From: Acridotheres tristis
Lineage: Eukaryota; Chordata; Aves; Passeriformes; Sturnidae
Direction of reading: 5' to 3'
NCBI GenBank assembly: GCA_037013685.1
Contig: CM072895.1
Coordinates: 8,778,463 to 8,842,462 of the forward strand
Length of the DNA stretch: 64,000 nt
Positions 49,625 to 61,086 of this stretch are shown one piece after another. The translations under genes were made by a program, and so were the position numbers. The notes under the pieces are model-generated. The model was not told where the DNA came from. It did no database searches and worked only from the letters and a program-made list of their open reading frames with translations. The stretch's first letter is position 1. Every line of letters starts with the position of its first letter.

Positions 49625-51501
49625 TTTCCTCCCTTTCCTTTTTTTACTTTCCCCTTTCTTATTTGCCCTTTCTTCCCTTTTCTTTCTTTCCCCTCCAACC
49701 CTGCTTTTCCTGGTCCTTGCTGGACTGAAAAGTCACAGAAGCTGTTTTCTGTCAATCTGTTGATATCTTCTTTCCCTCCTAGCTTGGCACAGAACCTGCT
49801 TTTGTAACTTTTCCTTTGAGGAATACATGTGCACTTCCACACGAGGTCTGACAACCTTGACCCTCCAGGCATGACTAATTCCCACTTACAAGAGCACTAC
49901 AGAATCCATCAGATCAGAAGTGTCAGGGAGTCAGGCAGAGCCCGGTGTGCAGGGCTGGCTGGAGCTGCTCTCCCTGTGCTGCACAACGAGCTCCGTGCCC
50001 TCGGTCAGCTGGATGAGGTCTGGCTGGATGAGGTCGAGGAAAAGTGGTGCTTGGAAAGAGCAGGAGGTGAAGGGAGCAAAAGAGGGTTTTACAAGCAGCC
50101 AGGGATGGATTAATTCTGCCCTGCTCATGGCCAGACACTGTAAGTCTTGTGACAGACAGAGTTAAGCAATGATGCAGATTGAAACTCAAGGAGCTTGAGA
50201 TGTCTCCTGGTGTTTGAAAGCTTGGGGGTAGAGACTTCTCTGGGGTTGAAAGTGGGAAAAGAGCAGCACCAAGCTGACAACAAGTTTTTTTGGAAGTTGC
50301 CTTGAAAATTTCATCTTCATACTGTCTGGGAGTGGTGGTAGTGGTAATCCCAACTTGTTGTGAGGTTTATGTGGGTCAGGAGTTTTGTAGTATCTTTTAT
50401 ACAAGTGTGTCATAATTGAGAAACAGGGTGAGTAGAGTGTCCCAAAGATGTCTCTGGGGCTTTATCCAAACAACTTCTTCTCAACCAAATCTGGATGATT
50501 TCTGCTCTCTGTGAAGTCAGCTCTATATGACCTCTCCTACACTCCAGCTTATATCTGTATGAGAGCTGTGTCCATAAAACCAAACTCTATTTCCTAGAGC
50601 CCACAACAGAAATTGAGATCCTTCATTTATTTTCAGTATTGCCTTCTCTCCTGGGTTTATTCCCCTTAGACACTGTTTTTCTCTCTGACTCTTTTTTCCA
50701 GCTCCTTCTCAGTCACACTTCTGAAACCTAAACCTGTTATGAGCTATGGTAAGGTATTTTTGTAGAGCTTCTATTCTAACCTGGAGAGTTCTGAATTCCA
50801 TGTGGGGCTTGATCCAAGATCCATAGAAATCAGTCTTAGGATTGACATATATTTACACAGAAATTGACCAAAATACAGAAGTTTCCTATTGCTCTATCCC
50901 ATTTATGTAGATTTTAGCCCGCTCAATTTAAAAGAATAATTTATATCATGAGGAACAAGCCACTTTTGTTGTGTTGGATTTTTTTGCTTAATATTCTTTC
51001 CTTACTGTTACTGACAAAGAAATGATGGCTATTGCTTTTTTTATTGTTTTAATGTGTCACAAGGAGGGAAAGTGATTCACATATTTTCTGAAGGAAGTTT
51101 TCTCATTTAGCTTGAAAGTGGAGAGAATGGTGTGAAGGTTGCTCCACTTGAGTACTTGGGAGAAATGAGATGTCCACGATTTGAAGACCCATTCCTGTGC
51201 AGTGACTGAGGTTTTAGTTCAGAAAGCAGCAATGCCATGGCAGAAAATGCCACACTAATCTAAGACAGCTCCTGTCTGTGACAGGCCCTTCCCATCCTGG
51301 TGCCTCACAGTCCTTTGGGATGTGGGTTCATAAGGCTGTAGCAAATGGCTCATCTTCGTATTCCTGTCACCCCTTCAAAGAGAGAAACCCTTTGTGTCTC
51401 ACTCTCATCCTACCCAAGGGGATTTATCCAAACCCATAACAGGAAAGCTGACCCACATTTTCTAAACACAACTTAGTCTTGTTACCACTGGCACAAGTTT
51501 T
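49625..51501. other. Gene-free DNA, pyrimidine-rich at its start
   Basis: 49625-49695 is a C/T-rich tail of the hexamer array. Beyond that, a GC-richer patch at 49920-50110 contains a 15 bp-period direct repeat and a 94-codon plus frame with no known domain. The rest is unremarkable unique DNA. Confidence 0.55.
50008..50035. repeat. 15-bp-period direct repeat, two copies
   Basis: gctggatgaggtc occurs at 50008-50020 and again at 50023-50035 with a two-base spacer. It is a local duplication in a GC-rich patch. The period is a multiple of three, so it would preserve a frame, but no gene is supported here. Confidence 0.85.
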
Positions 51502-51881
<380 letters not shown>

Positions 51882-54844
51882 CCATTGCAAGTCACTACTG
51901 AGACACATTGACAGAGCTCTTTGTGAACTTAGTCTGGACAGCAGAACAACTGTAGGGCTGGTTGTGCTAGAAACCTGCCTGACCATGCTTCTAATTCATC
52001 CCCAGTCCAGCTGAGGCCCAAACAACTTTTCTGTGCAAAGAACAAGGGAAGCATCATCCCTCTGGGGTCTGCATCTCAAAGATGAAGTCCTGTAGGGATT
52101 CCTTGAGAGTTCCCTTCACATCATCTCTACCCCATCAACTTTTTTCACAGAACTTATGGAAACATAATTGTTTGCAGAGTGGTACCCTATCCATCACCTG
52201 CTGTAAGAACAGGCAATAAATACATGGAACAAGGAGGCTGCAAAACCAACATGGGGACAAATGCAGTCTCATCCCTTCAGGCTTCCACTGCCTCATACAC
52301 TTTATTTTCAAGGGTAAAGAAGTATGACTGAAATCATCCACTTATTTCCTGCAGGATAAATGCCCAGTGAGGGAAGTGAGAGGGATCCTTTACATATCCT
52401 GTACAAATGTGAACAGTAGCCCCAGAGCCTCCTGCTTAGCCTTTTACTGAGATGCCAGTGTTTTTTCTTGGTTTGGGTTTAGGGTTTGGATTTTTATTTT
52501 CCATCTAATGCAGAAGTAATAAATATTTTAGATCACAGTCATGGAGTGGCTCATTTATGGTTAGATTTGACCATAAGCCTGTGATAAATGGACTTCAATT
52601 GAAATGCCAGTGGTTGGGAGAGCGGCAGGCGGTGGCTGCCACATGAATCCTACACCATCCACATGTTCCAGCTGCAGGGGACCTCATTTTATGGAGAAAA
52701 TTTAGTGAGGGTTTAGCCTGGCCTCAGAAGCTACATTTAAGAACCCTCACTAAGGAGAAAGATGTCTAGGTAAACATGATTGAAGAAAATACCTCCAATG
52801 CCTATTAAAAAACTGTTAAAATTAGTTCTCATTTTGTCCCTTCAGTTGATCTTTGTATTAGGTAGGCAAAGAAGGTAGGAGCCCCTTATGTTGTGGTGTA
52901 ATCAATTGAGTGGTGGAGTGTGGTGCAAATCCATCAGCTTGAAAGAGTTACTACTGGATTATACTAGTGAAAACCCGAAAAAATACCACCTGTAAATAAC
53001 TGCTGGAAAGGCAAATGTTTGAAAACCTTTAGGATGCTGAGCTCTGATTTACACAGCTCCATTTCAACCAAGCCAGTATTGGTCTGAGGTGAGTTTTATT
53101 GACAAGAAGCTGCTCCAGTGAAGCAGGTTTCAATTGTCCTTGCTGACAGCAAAGTGAGGATGTGTCTCTGAGCAGTGGGCTCTGCTAAAGTGTGAGTGGT
53201 GGCTTTTCTTGAGCCTTGTCAAGGAAATGCTGCTGGGTTTTATGTGCCAAATCCTTACAATGCTCATCTGACCTTGTAATAATCTTCCTTTAAAAGGGTT
53301 GGGTTGTGCTGCACCATTGACTTGGAAGGGCACAGGATTGTTCCCTGGCTGCATGTCTAGTTCAGAATATGAATTGCCAAGTGCACTATTATGAATCTGT
53401 CATTATTATGAGTTAGCATATTAATCAACAAAGTGATGATACTGGGCAGCAAATTATCTAGAATGTAATACTCAGTGATTTAGTGCTTGTTAAACCAACT
53501 GCTGGAGGAGGATGAGCACTTCCTGAGCCTGGCATGCCCATTTCCTATTGAGTAAACATACTTTCTACTGTTAGCATTTCTTAATTCAAGCCATGTTAGT
53601 CTTTTGGGAGGTAGAGGAGAATCCACCAACTGTAGATCTGTTAGAGAAAATAAATAGAGTGTCATCTCTTGCAGCACTGTCACATTGCTTTCCATTTAAA
53701 ACTAGAAAAGGAAACAGGCTAAAGACAGTTTATTCCTGTTATTTTGCCTTTATTTGTTTCTTTCTTTCTTTGCATGTGTGGGTGAGTTAAGGTTTTTGTC
53801 TTTGTTTTGCAATTTTTTATGACCCACATTCTGATGTGCTGCAGCTCACAGGCTGTGAGGTTGGGGCAATGTTTTAATTTCTGCTGTTAACTCAAAGAGG
53901 TACTAAGTGGGTAGGCTGTATTTAGGGAGTAGGTGGAAGATAGTGAAACTGCATGTTTGAGAAATTTTAAAAATGTCCACTGACCACAGTTCCAATGTAG
54001 GAGGAGATGTCCTTTACATCCCCCTCCTATTGCCAAATAGTTTTGTAGAGCAGCTTTGACTAAAGCTTTGCTGAGCTGAAAGTGCCACAGCCTGGGATGA
54101 TAATAAAAAAAGATGCGTGCTGTTATAAACACTCAATTATTTTCCTTCTTTCTTGTGGAGTTGTTATTAAGCCAGAAGGTTCAGAAGTTCAAAAATATAA
54201 AGGAATAATTTGTACAAGAAAAGAAAGGAGTCTATTTCACAAGCTATTGATGCTTCCACTGGGAATTAGCAGTAGCTGTTAGAGTAGCTGGGGTCATACA
54301 GAGCGACCATGCATTCTGCTCCCACTTAGCAAACCCCTAATTTTTAACTTTTTCACAGCCACACGCTTACCTTTCTGGCAGTGAAAAGTGGGGGGAATAT
54401 TTGAGGAGCTCTTATTAAAAAAATAAACTTCAAATGATGATTGACTCCCCTTTTATGTCTCTAGAATGGGGCCCATAAATCTCAACAGTTTTCTCTTCAA
54501 TGGCTACTTGTTCTTTTTGGTTGGTGACAACTTTTATTTTAAGCAAGCTCAGTTCTTAAATTAACCCTTGTGTTGACTCAAGCCTCGTTGTTTGTCTTTG
54601 TTTTGCCTCCCATGGATGGAGAAAAGCTTAGCATAGGGTAACAGATCTTTCCCATTTCATGGTGGACATGAAATGTGCTCATCAGTGAGTCCCTGGGAAA
54701 GGGAACGTCCAGGCTTCAGAAGATTTGCTTCCAAAGAAAGTACTGAGCTCACAGTAAGAGTCCCCTCTCAGTCCTTGACACTGGACTTCTGACAGGCAGA
54801 TGAGCACTGAGGGTTTAATTTATTTGAGCACAAATATTCAGGTT

Positions 54845-54854
54845 CCCACGTGGG
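54845..54854. promoter_or_regulatory. Palindromic E-box cccacgtggg
   Basis: A perfect 10 bp palindrome centred on CACGTG, the bHLH (MYC/USF-type) core word. It stands alone in ordinary sequence, so occupancy is speculative. Confidence 0.25.
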
Positions 54855-57800
54855 CACTCAGACTTCCAGTCCCACCCAGTGTGGATGGGTTCTGGCACTC
54901 CTCTGTCATTCTTTTAATAGCAACTATAGGGGAACAGCTGTCCAGTGCTCCCTGGATCTTTCCTGTCTTTACAACAAAATCCAACCTCTGCTGCCTAGTA
55001 AGGAAACAGGATTCATAGAAATTTCAGGCAGCATCAACCACTGGACTTGCTATAAGACACAGCTGAAAAATGGTTTGGTGAGGGCCCCATGATGTCCATC
55101 AGCCTCCAAGTCTCCCTCACAGGTATGCAGGCCCTGGGAGCCAGGAACATGAATGTCCCAGTGCCTGCCTGTGTGTGGCCAGCCAAATTTGGAAGCTCTA
55201 TCTTATATCTTTCTGTCAGTGACCTGTTATACAGTCCTGGGGCCTAATGCTTGTGTCAACAGAAGGTTAGGTTTCATGGCATCCTGAGCAAAGTAGGAAT
55301 GTCCTGGCTTATATTTGTCTCCCCAGGAGAGGGAGAGGGTGGGAGAAAAGCATTCAGCAGCTACTGGGCAATCTTCTGCCATCTCTTGACAGGTAGTGAT
55401 ATAAATCAGAGCCTTGAGTGGGCTCTGCTTAGATCCCTATCAGCCGTGATTAATTCAGTGCTATAGGTGGAAGGATAAATGTGGCTTCCTGTAATCTTAA
55501 TTGTTTCCAACAGCCTTTGAACTGATGCATCCATCTGGTAGCATTTAGTTGTGAATACAAAGGGTCAAACTCTGCCCAAGACTGCAGAGTAGGCAGCAGA
55601 CCCAGTTCTGAAGAGGGCTGCTGCCAGCTAGGAGTTGGTCTCTTGGTCAGGCAGTATAACAGAGGCAAGGGCTCTGGAGTCAGCCCTCAATAGGTGGCTT
55701 GCAGTTTCATCTGGAAACTTTTAGGTGCCAGAGCTTCTAAATTTATTAGAGAAGAGGCTGGCAAAAGTGCTTTAAGATGTCTAGGGCTGGGCTGGAGCCT
55801 TCATTCCGTGCTACAGGGACATCTGCTCTGCCATTCCCGATGCTCGTATGAAAAGTCCAAAGAATAGACAATGGGATTGCTTTTCTTGAGCAACTCCCAT
55901 TGTAATTGAAAGGGATTTTGTGGATCTTTTCAGATCCCACTATCTTCCTGCATCAGGAATCCTTCCCCTCCTCTCAAGACTTTAATGGCTCTGGTCTGTA
56001 ATCTTTGCAAGTCACTGGCTCCTACACTCCATCTACCTCCAGAGCTCTGCACAGGCTTGGCTTCACTCTGACATTCTTGTGTACAAAGCATTCCTATGAT
56101 AATAGCTTGAGAAATGCCGTGCTGGTTTTGTTCCTGCCATGTACCTATGGGAAATTCTGAAAAGGGCAACAGTCTTGCTATGTTTGGTGAAGGGGGCATG
56201 TTTTAAAAGCAGAAAGATCATTGGCAAATGCAGCCTGCAAGGAACAGAACCAGCTTATTTCAGCTGACAGCTCTGGAGAAAACCAGCATTGCTGAGTTTC
56301 AAGTTAGTGTAGATGGACACTGATAAGAAAATGTAGGGCGAATAATTTGGAGGGAATAGTTTATTGCTTTTTGGTTATTCCCTTTTCAGTTTCTATCAGC
56401 ATAGAAAGAGCAGAGCTCAAGGTCATTTGTGTCCAAAGCAAAATGTGATGAAAACAGGAAAACTAAAGTGTAATTTAGCTTCCTAAAAGCAAAGAGGAGA
56501 GGTCACCCCATCAGAAAAAAGAGTCAGAATTTGCAATTTAGACAAGACTCCACGGTCTTTGTCTTAGTAATGCTCATATCCTAATGCTTTGAATCCAATA
56601 AGTTCTAGTTACCAGAGTTCAGTAAAGCCATGTTTCCTGAGCAACTTCTTTTGCAATCTATTCAATTTTTGCCTCTCTATATAAACTCTCTTGACATTTT
56701 TCTCAGATGTGTTCATTGTTTGTGCCTTCATTGCATAATTCCAGAGCTTTACCTCATCTCTAAGTGGTCCAGAACATTTGCTACTCAAAATCCAAGCAAG
56801 TTTCTTAGAATTTTATAGTTATATTTCAAATTTGAGGAACAATTAAATGGAAAGCATAGCTGCCCTTGCACAGACTGTAAACACAGGGCAAAATTCCCTG
56901 CCAAGTGAATTAGTGCATTAGGTGGTTGGGGAAAATTAATCTGATCAACTCTCATCTGCAAAGAAATTGACTTGTGAAGCCACCTGAACCTACTCCCCAT
57001 CCTACCTGGTTTATGGAAGGTAAAAAGACCAGGAGCAGGGAAGAAATGCAGATGAGATATCTTCAAAATGAGCTGATCCCCCACAGGTTTTGGAGGATGT
57101 CATCTCCTACCCCCTGCACCATCCCCATCTCCTCCTCCAGCATGTGCAGGCAGGATTTCAGTGGTTATCAATCATCAGAACAGTGCTAAATTACACTGGG
57201 TGAGCCTCCTTTGTACTCCTTGGAGTCTGCCTTAGGAAGTGAAGTCAAATCTGGAAGCAATGCTCTGTGCTCTGCTCAGTACCCACACCACTGCTCTGGG
57301 ATTTCTCCTTGGACATCCTCCCTTCTGTCCTGAGGTAGAACAGTGGACTGAAGCTCTGAGCTCTCATGATTGTGCAATAGGCTGTTATCCATCCATATTA
57401 TTCCAGGCCAAGGGCAAAGACATTTGCTTTTGGGAGTTGCTTTTTCTCCCTTTGGGGTCTTTAGGACTTGTCTGAGCTGTGTCCTCATGTTCAATGGCTT
57501 CAGTGGCTGTAGGATTTCTGGGAATCTTCCTGGTGTAGCATAGCTGGAAAGTGAAAAACCTGCTGGACATTTATGGAGTGTTTCAGGGGTTGGCAGCATG
57601 TCCTTGCTTAGTTGTGGGTGTATTTACAGAGCATCAGTATTAAACAGGTAAAGAAAAAGAGGAGCAGGGGAAAAGAGTTTGTTTGGCTCAACTTGTGTGA
57701 GTGCAGGTAAGGAGTGAGGAGATACAGCTAAAGAGGCAGAAGGTGAACCTGAGGCAGATCTCTGTCAGGTATTCTGTCTGCTGTTTATGTGCATAGACCA

Positions 57801-59933
57801 GAATGGTGCCTGAAAACAATATTAATTACTCCTTTTATTATTTGTTTATGTGAGGAAATATCCCATCTTTAGTAATAAATGAAGCTGTGCAAATAATATT
57901 CTTCTACATCCTTTCTTAGTTGGAAGAAAAAAGAAAATGAAAGTGTTACTTGAATGAAGTGCTTTCTTCAGAATTTGCCAATTGAAATAAATGTTTTGCA
58001 GCAACATCTGGTTCCTGGCTCTAGCCAGGAGAGCAAAAATCTAAGAACACTCTTCCTGGTTCTTTAGCAGCATATCCTCACTGGTAGCTGATTTCATAGG
58101 TGTTCTCTGACTGGAGTTGAGACTGTTTAGGCTAGGCTTAAAAAAGCTTAAAGCAAAAAGATCTTTTAGTTCCAATGATAATAAAAACATAATAGTTATC
58201 TTTCAAGAGACAGCTATAACCTCCCATAATTCATAAACAGGAGCATTAGATTGAGGGAGCCATATATAGTAGAAAATAAAGTGTCTAAATTTATTATTCT
58301 GACTTTGAAAGCTAACAGAGAAGTTTGTTGCAAATAATTAATTTTATAATTTTCTTCTGGCTTGGCAACTTGACTGTGAATAGATTGCAGTTTCCTTGAA
58401 GCTATTTGTTAGCTGAATTTATTTGCTGAATAACTGATGTAAATATCTCAGTGAATAGTAAGTAATTATTCTTGGCCTCTGCTTAATTTGAAGGCAAGTG
58501 CTTGGCTGCAAGTAGATGATATTAGAAATTTGAGCTGCTGTGACTTGATGGGTAGGTCACCTTCTTTCCCTGGCTAACTGAATTTTGAGTAATTTTTGTG
58601 TAGACTGCACCAGGGCTGCAGCACTCTTGAGGGAAACAGCAGCTTCAGGCATTTCCACACTTTGATGCTGCAGCTCTGGGAGAGGGAGGCAGCACTGGAG
58701 AGGGTGAGCAGTGCACTGCCCATCTCCTGTGCTTTACAAGGTCTGCTTTGGAGCCCTGACCCTGAGGATGTAACTGTGAATTCCCAGGAGGAAAGAAGGG
58801 CTGTCCTGGTAAGGCCACTCTGGTAAGGGACCTCTGTGCCTTGTAACAGATGGGGTCCCATCATCTGTCCTGGTTTAGGGTTTCTCCAGGTGGGGAAGAC
58901 CCAGAGAGAGCAGGTGCCAGATCAAGCCCTGTGTTTGTTAACAGACATGGGGTACTCCATGCCTGGTCACTGTGTACCCCAATGGCAGAAACATCTTGCA
59001 TAATAAAATTATTTCATCTTGAGATAATGCTAAGCTAAAGGAAAAGCAACAGTTCAAAACAAGTGCTTATCCCTGATGAGTTCAGTTCCCTGCTTCCTCT
59101 TGAAGTTTTCCTTTTCTTATGCTGCTCTGAACTGTAATTTCTGGTTTTTTTTTTTTCCATTTTCCCTGCTGGACCCCATGAGGATTCAGCCCCCATCAGG
59201 CTTAGGAAACATTCCCTTTTCTACAGCTGTCAACTCAGTGGTGCTCATGTGGAGACCAGAAAGCTGAGACAGTTGTTGCCCCAAAGTGTTTGTCCTTGGC
59301 CAGAGGTTGCAGCTCCATCTGGCTCCCTGGAAAGTGCTCCCCTTCCTGATGGGCTGTGATTTACTCTCCAGGATAGATGCATATTGAAATTGGCACCTGC
59401 TTGTGCTGATACCCCAGGCTGGGAGTTGGAAACTCAGGACATAAAGATCTGTGTCCCTTCCAGCCGTTCCTGCTGCAGGAGCTGCAGTCTGGAAGGGGGC
59501 CATGCTGGCATCAAGAGGTGTTAAGCTGGGATGGCTGAAGGAGTTAATCTGCTGCCTCACTGTAATATAATAGAAAGAAAAACATGCCTGTGGGGCTAGT
59601 CCATTTTACTATGTAGCTTCAGCTGGTAATTAAAAAGCAACAGTTCAAAATTAAGCAGTAATATGAATAAACCCTAAATTAAATACACCCAGGACAGGTT
59701 GCATTTTTCAGTGGGTGGATGCTTAGCATATCATGAAACTAGGCTTTTTGAAAAAATGTCTCGGGCTGGGCGTCTAAAGCTGGGAGTTCCCCAAACTGCC
59801 CCAGAGCTTTGCTTTTTTCCATGAGGGTGCCCCTTTCATTGCAGTTCACTCGTCACTGGGGCCAACTGGTCTGCTCCACTCAGGGCATGTTCCCACATTC
59901 CTTCTGTTACAGTACAGACAAAAAAAAGAAAAA

Positions 59934-60162
59934 TCGAAACCCCGGAAGGGCCCGGTAACAATTTTACTCGTGAGCCGAGCGCAAACGTGGTTTCAGGTTC
60001 TTGGGAAGGATTTCATGTGCCCCCTCTGAAGGTGAAGGGACAATGTGCCCATTTAAGGTGCAGAAAAGTGATCGTGGGCGCTGCCCTTCGGGCATCCTGC
60101 CAGCCTTCCATTTGAGAATGAAATTGCTGAGCAGAGCAGCAGGCTGAGAGCTCCTCTCTGCG
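59934..60162. promoter_or_regulatory. Densest CpG cluster of the window
   Basis: Eleven CpGs fall in about 230 bases, at roughly 59935, 59943, 59953, 59969, 59976, 59980, 59986, 60073, 60079, 60089 and 60161. Seven of them fall within about 50 bases (59935-59987), including gccgagcgcaaacg. It is too short to be called a CpG island by the usual length criterion. It could be a small unmethylated enhancer or promoter, a constrained element, or a remnant of a CpG-rich insertion. No TATA box or clear transcript start is visible. Confidence 0.35.
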
Positions 60163-61054
60163 TAGAGCAGGCAGATGGCTGCTCTTCAGAAGAGTGGTGC
60201 TACCAAGCACAGGGATAATTTTGAGGTGAAGGCATGGGGAGCAGGGAGGTGGGTGGGAAGGAGTGATAGGAGAAGAGGTATTTTGATCCACAAGGTCCCC
60301 AACTGGCAGATTTCCAGAAGATGGGAAGTGTTGTCTGAGAAGAGTTCACACTCTGCTCACCTCATTTCTTACATGCTTTCCCAAAGTGTCTGCTAGCAGA
60401 CACTTTTGGGGATGCTGGGCTTATCTGGGCTGACTGTTCTTGTTTCAATGACACCTTTGAGCAACGTGCTGCAGACGCTGCAGCACCTCTCCTGGAACAC
60501 TGCTCTTCTCCTGAAACCTCCTCACAAACTTCCAGTGCTCGCAGAGCTCACAGAGCTCTTGTGTTACATGGAGTGTGTGTGTTGGGGGGATTCCCTGACA
60601 GTGGGGCAGTATTTGGGGTTTCTGAATACAGGGGGTTTGCTCTTGACTAGTAAGGTGAGAAACCCCCAGGGCAGGAATGGCAAAGTGGAGCAGGAGGCCA
60701 AGCAAGGCTTGCTGGGGTGGTGGCACAGGGGGAAATTGTGGGGACCCAGAGGTGTGGAGGAGCCAGGCTGGCAGCCAACCCAGGGCAGCACCAGATACTG
60801 GCAGGATCCTGTCCAGTTTGTCCCACTGGAACTCTGCCTGCTTTGTTTGGGTGAGAAATGTCTGTCTCTGCCTTCTTCTGTGCCTGTGGGTTTCACATGA
60901 TCAGAGCTGCTTTAGTCATCCAGTGTAAAACAGTCCATCTCCTTTCTCTTTGTGGAGTCGGATCCATTCACACCTATTGAGCACTCCAGCCTTTTACCCT
61001 CACAGTCTTTCTGATATATTTTATGGGTTGTTTAAAATCAAACCCAGTTTCCAG

Positions 61055-61086
61055 CTCCTCAGCCCTGTTACTCCTCAGCCCTGTTA
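61055..61086. repeat. Perfect 16-bp tandem duplication
   Basis: The unit ctcctcagccctgtta occurs twice head to tail with no mismatch (61055-61070 and 61071-61086). It is a recent slippage-type duplication and a plausible length polymorphism. Confidence 0.9.

Noticed and set aside
49477..49872. Frames with Pro-Ser-Phe or Gly-Arg repeats
   Set aside because: They are explained by the CCCCTT hexamer array and its pyrimidine tail.
52469..52492. Telomere-like word ggtttgggtttagggtttgg
   Set aside because: It has only one true TTTAGGG unit with irregular neighbours; vertebrate telomeres use TTAGGG and no array is present.
60406..60900. 164-codon plus-strand frame
   Set aside because: Frames of similar length lie on the opposite strand, no domain is recognisable, and there is no visible splice or promoter context. 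A protein search could still overturn this.
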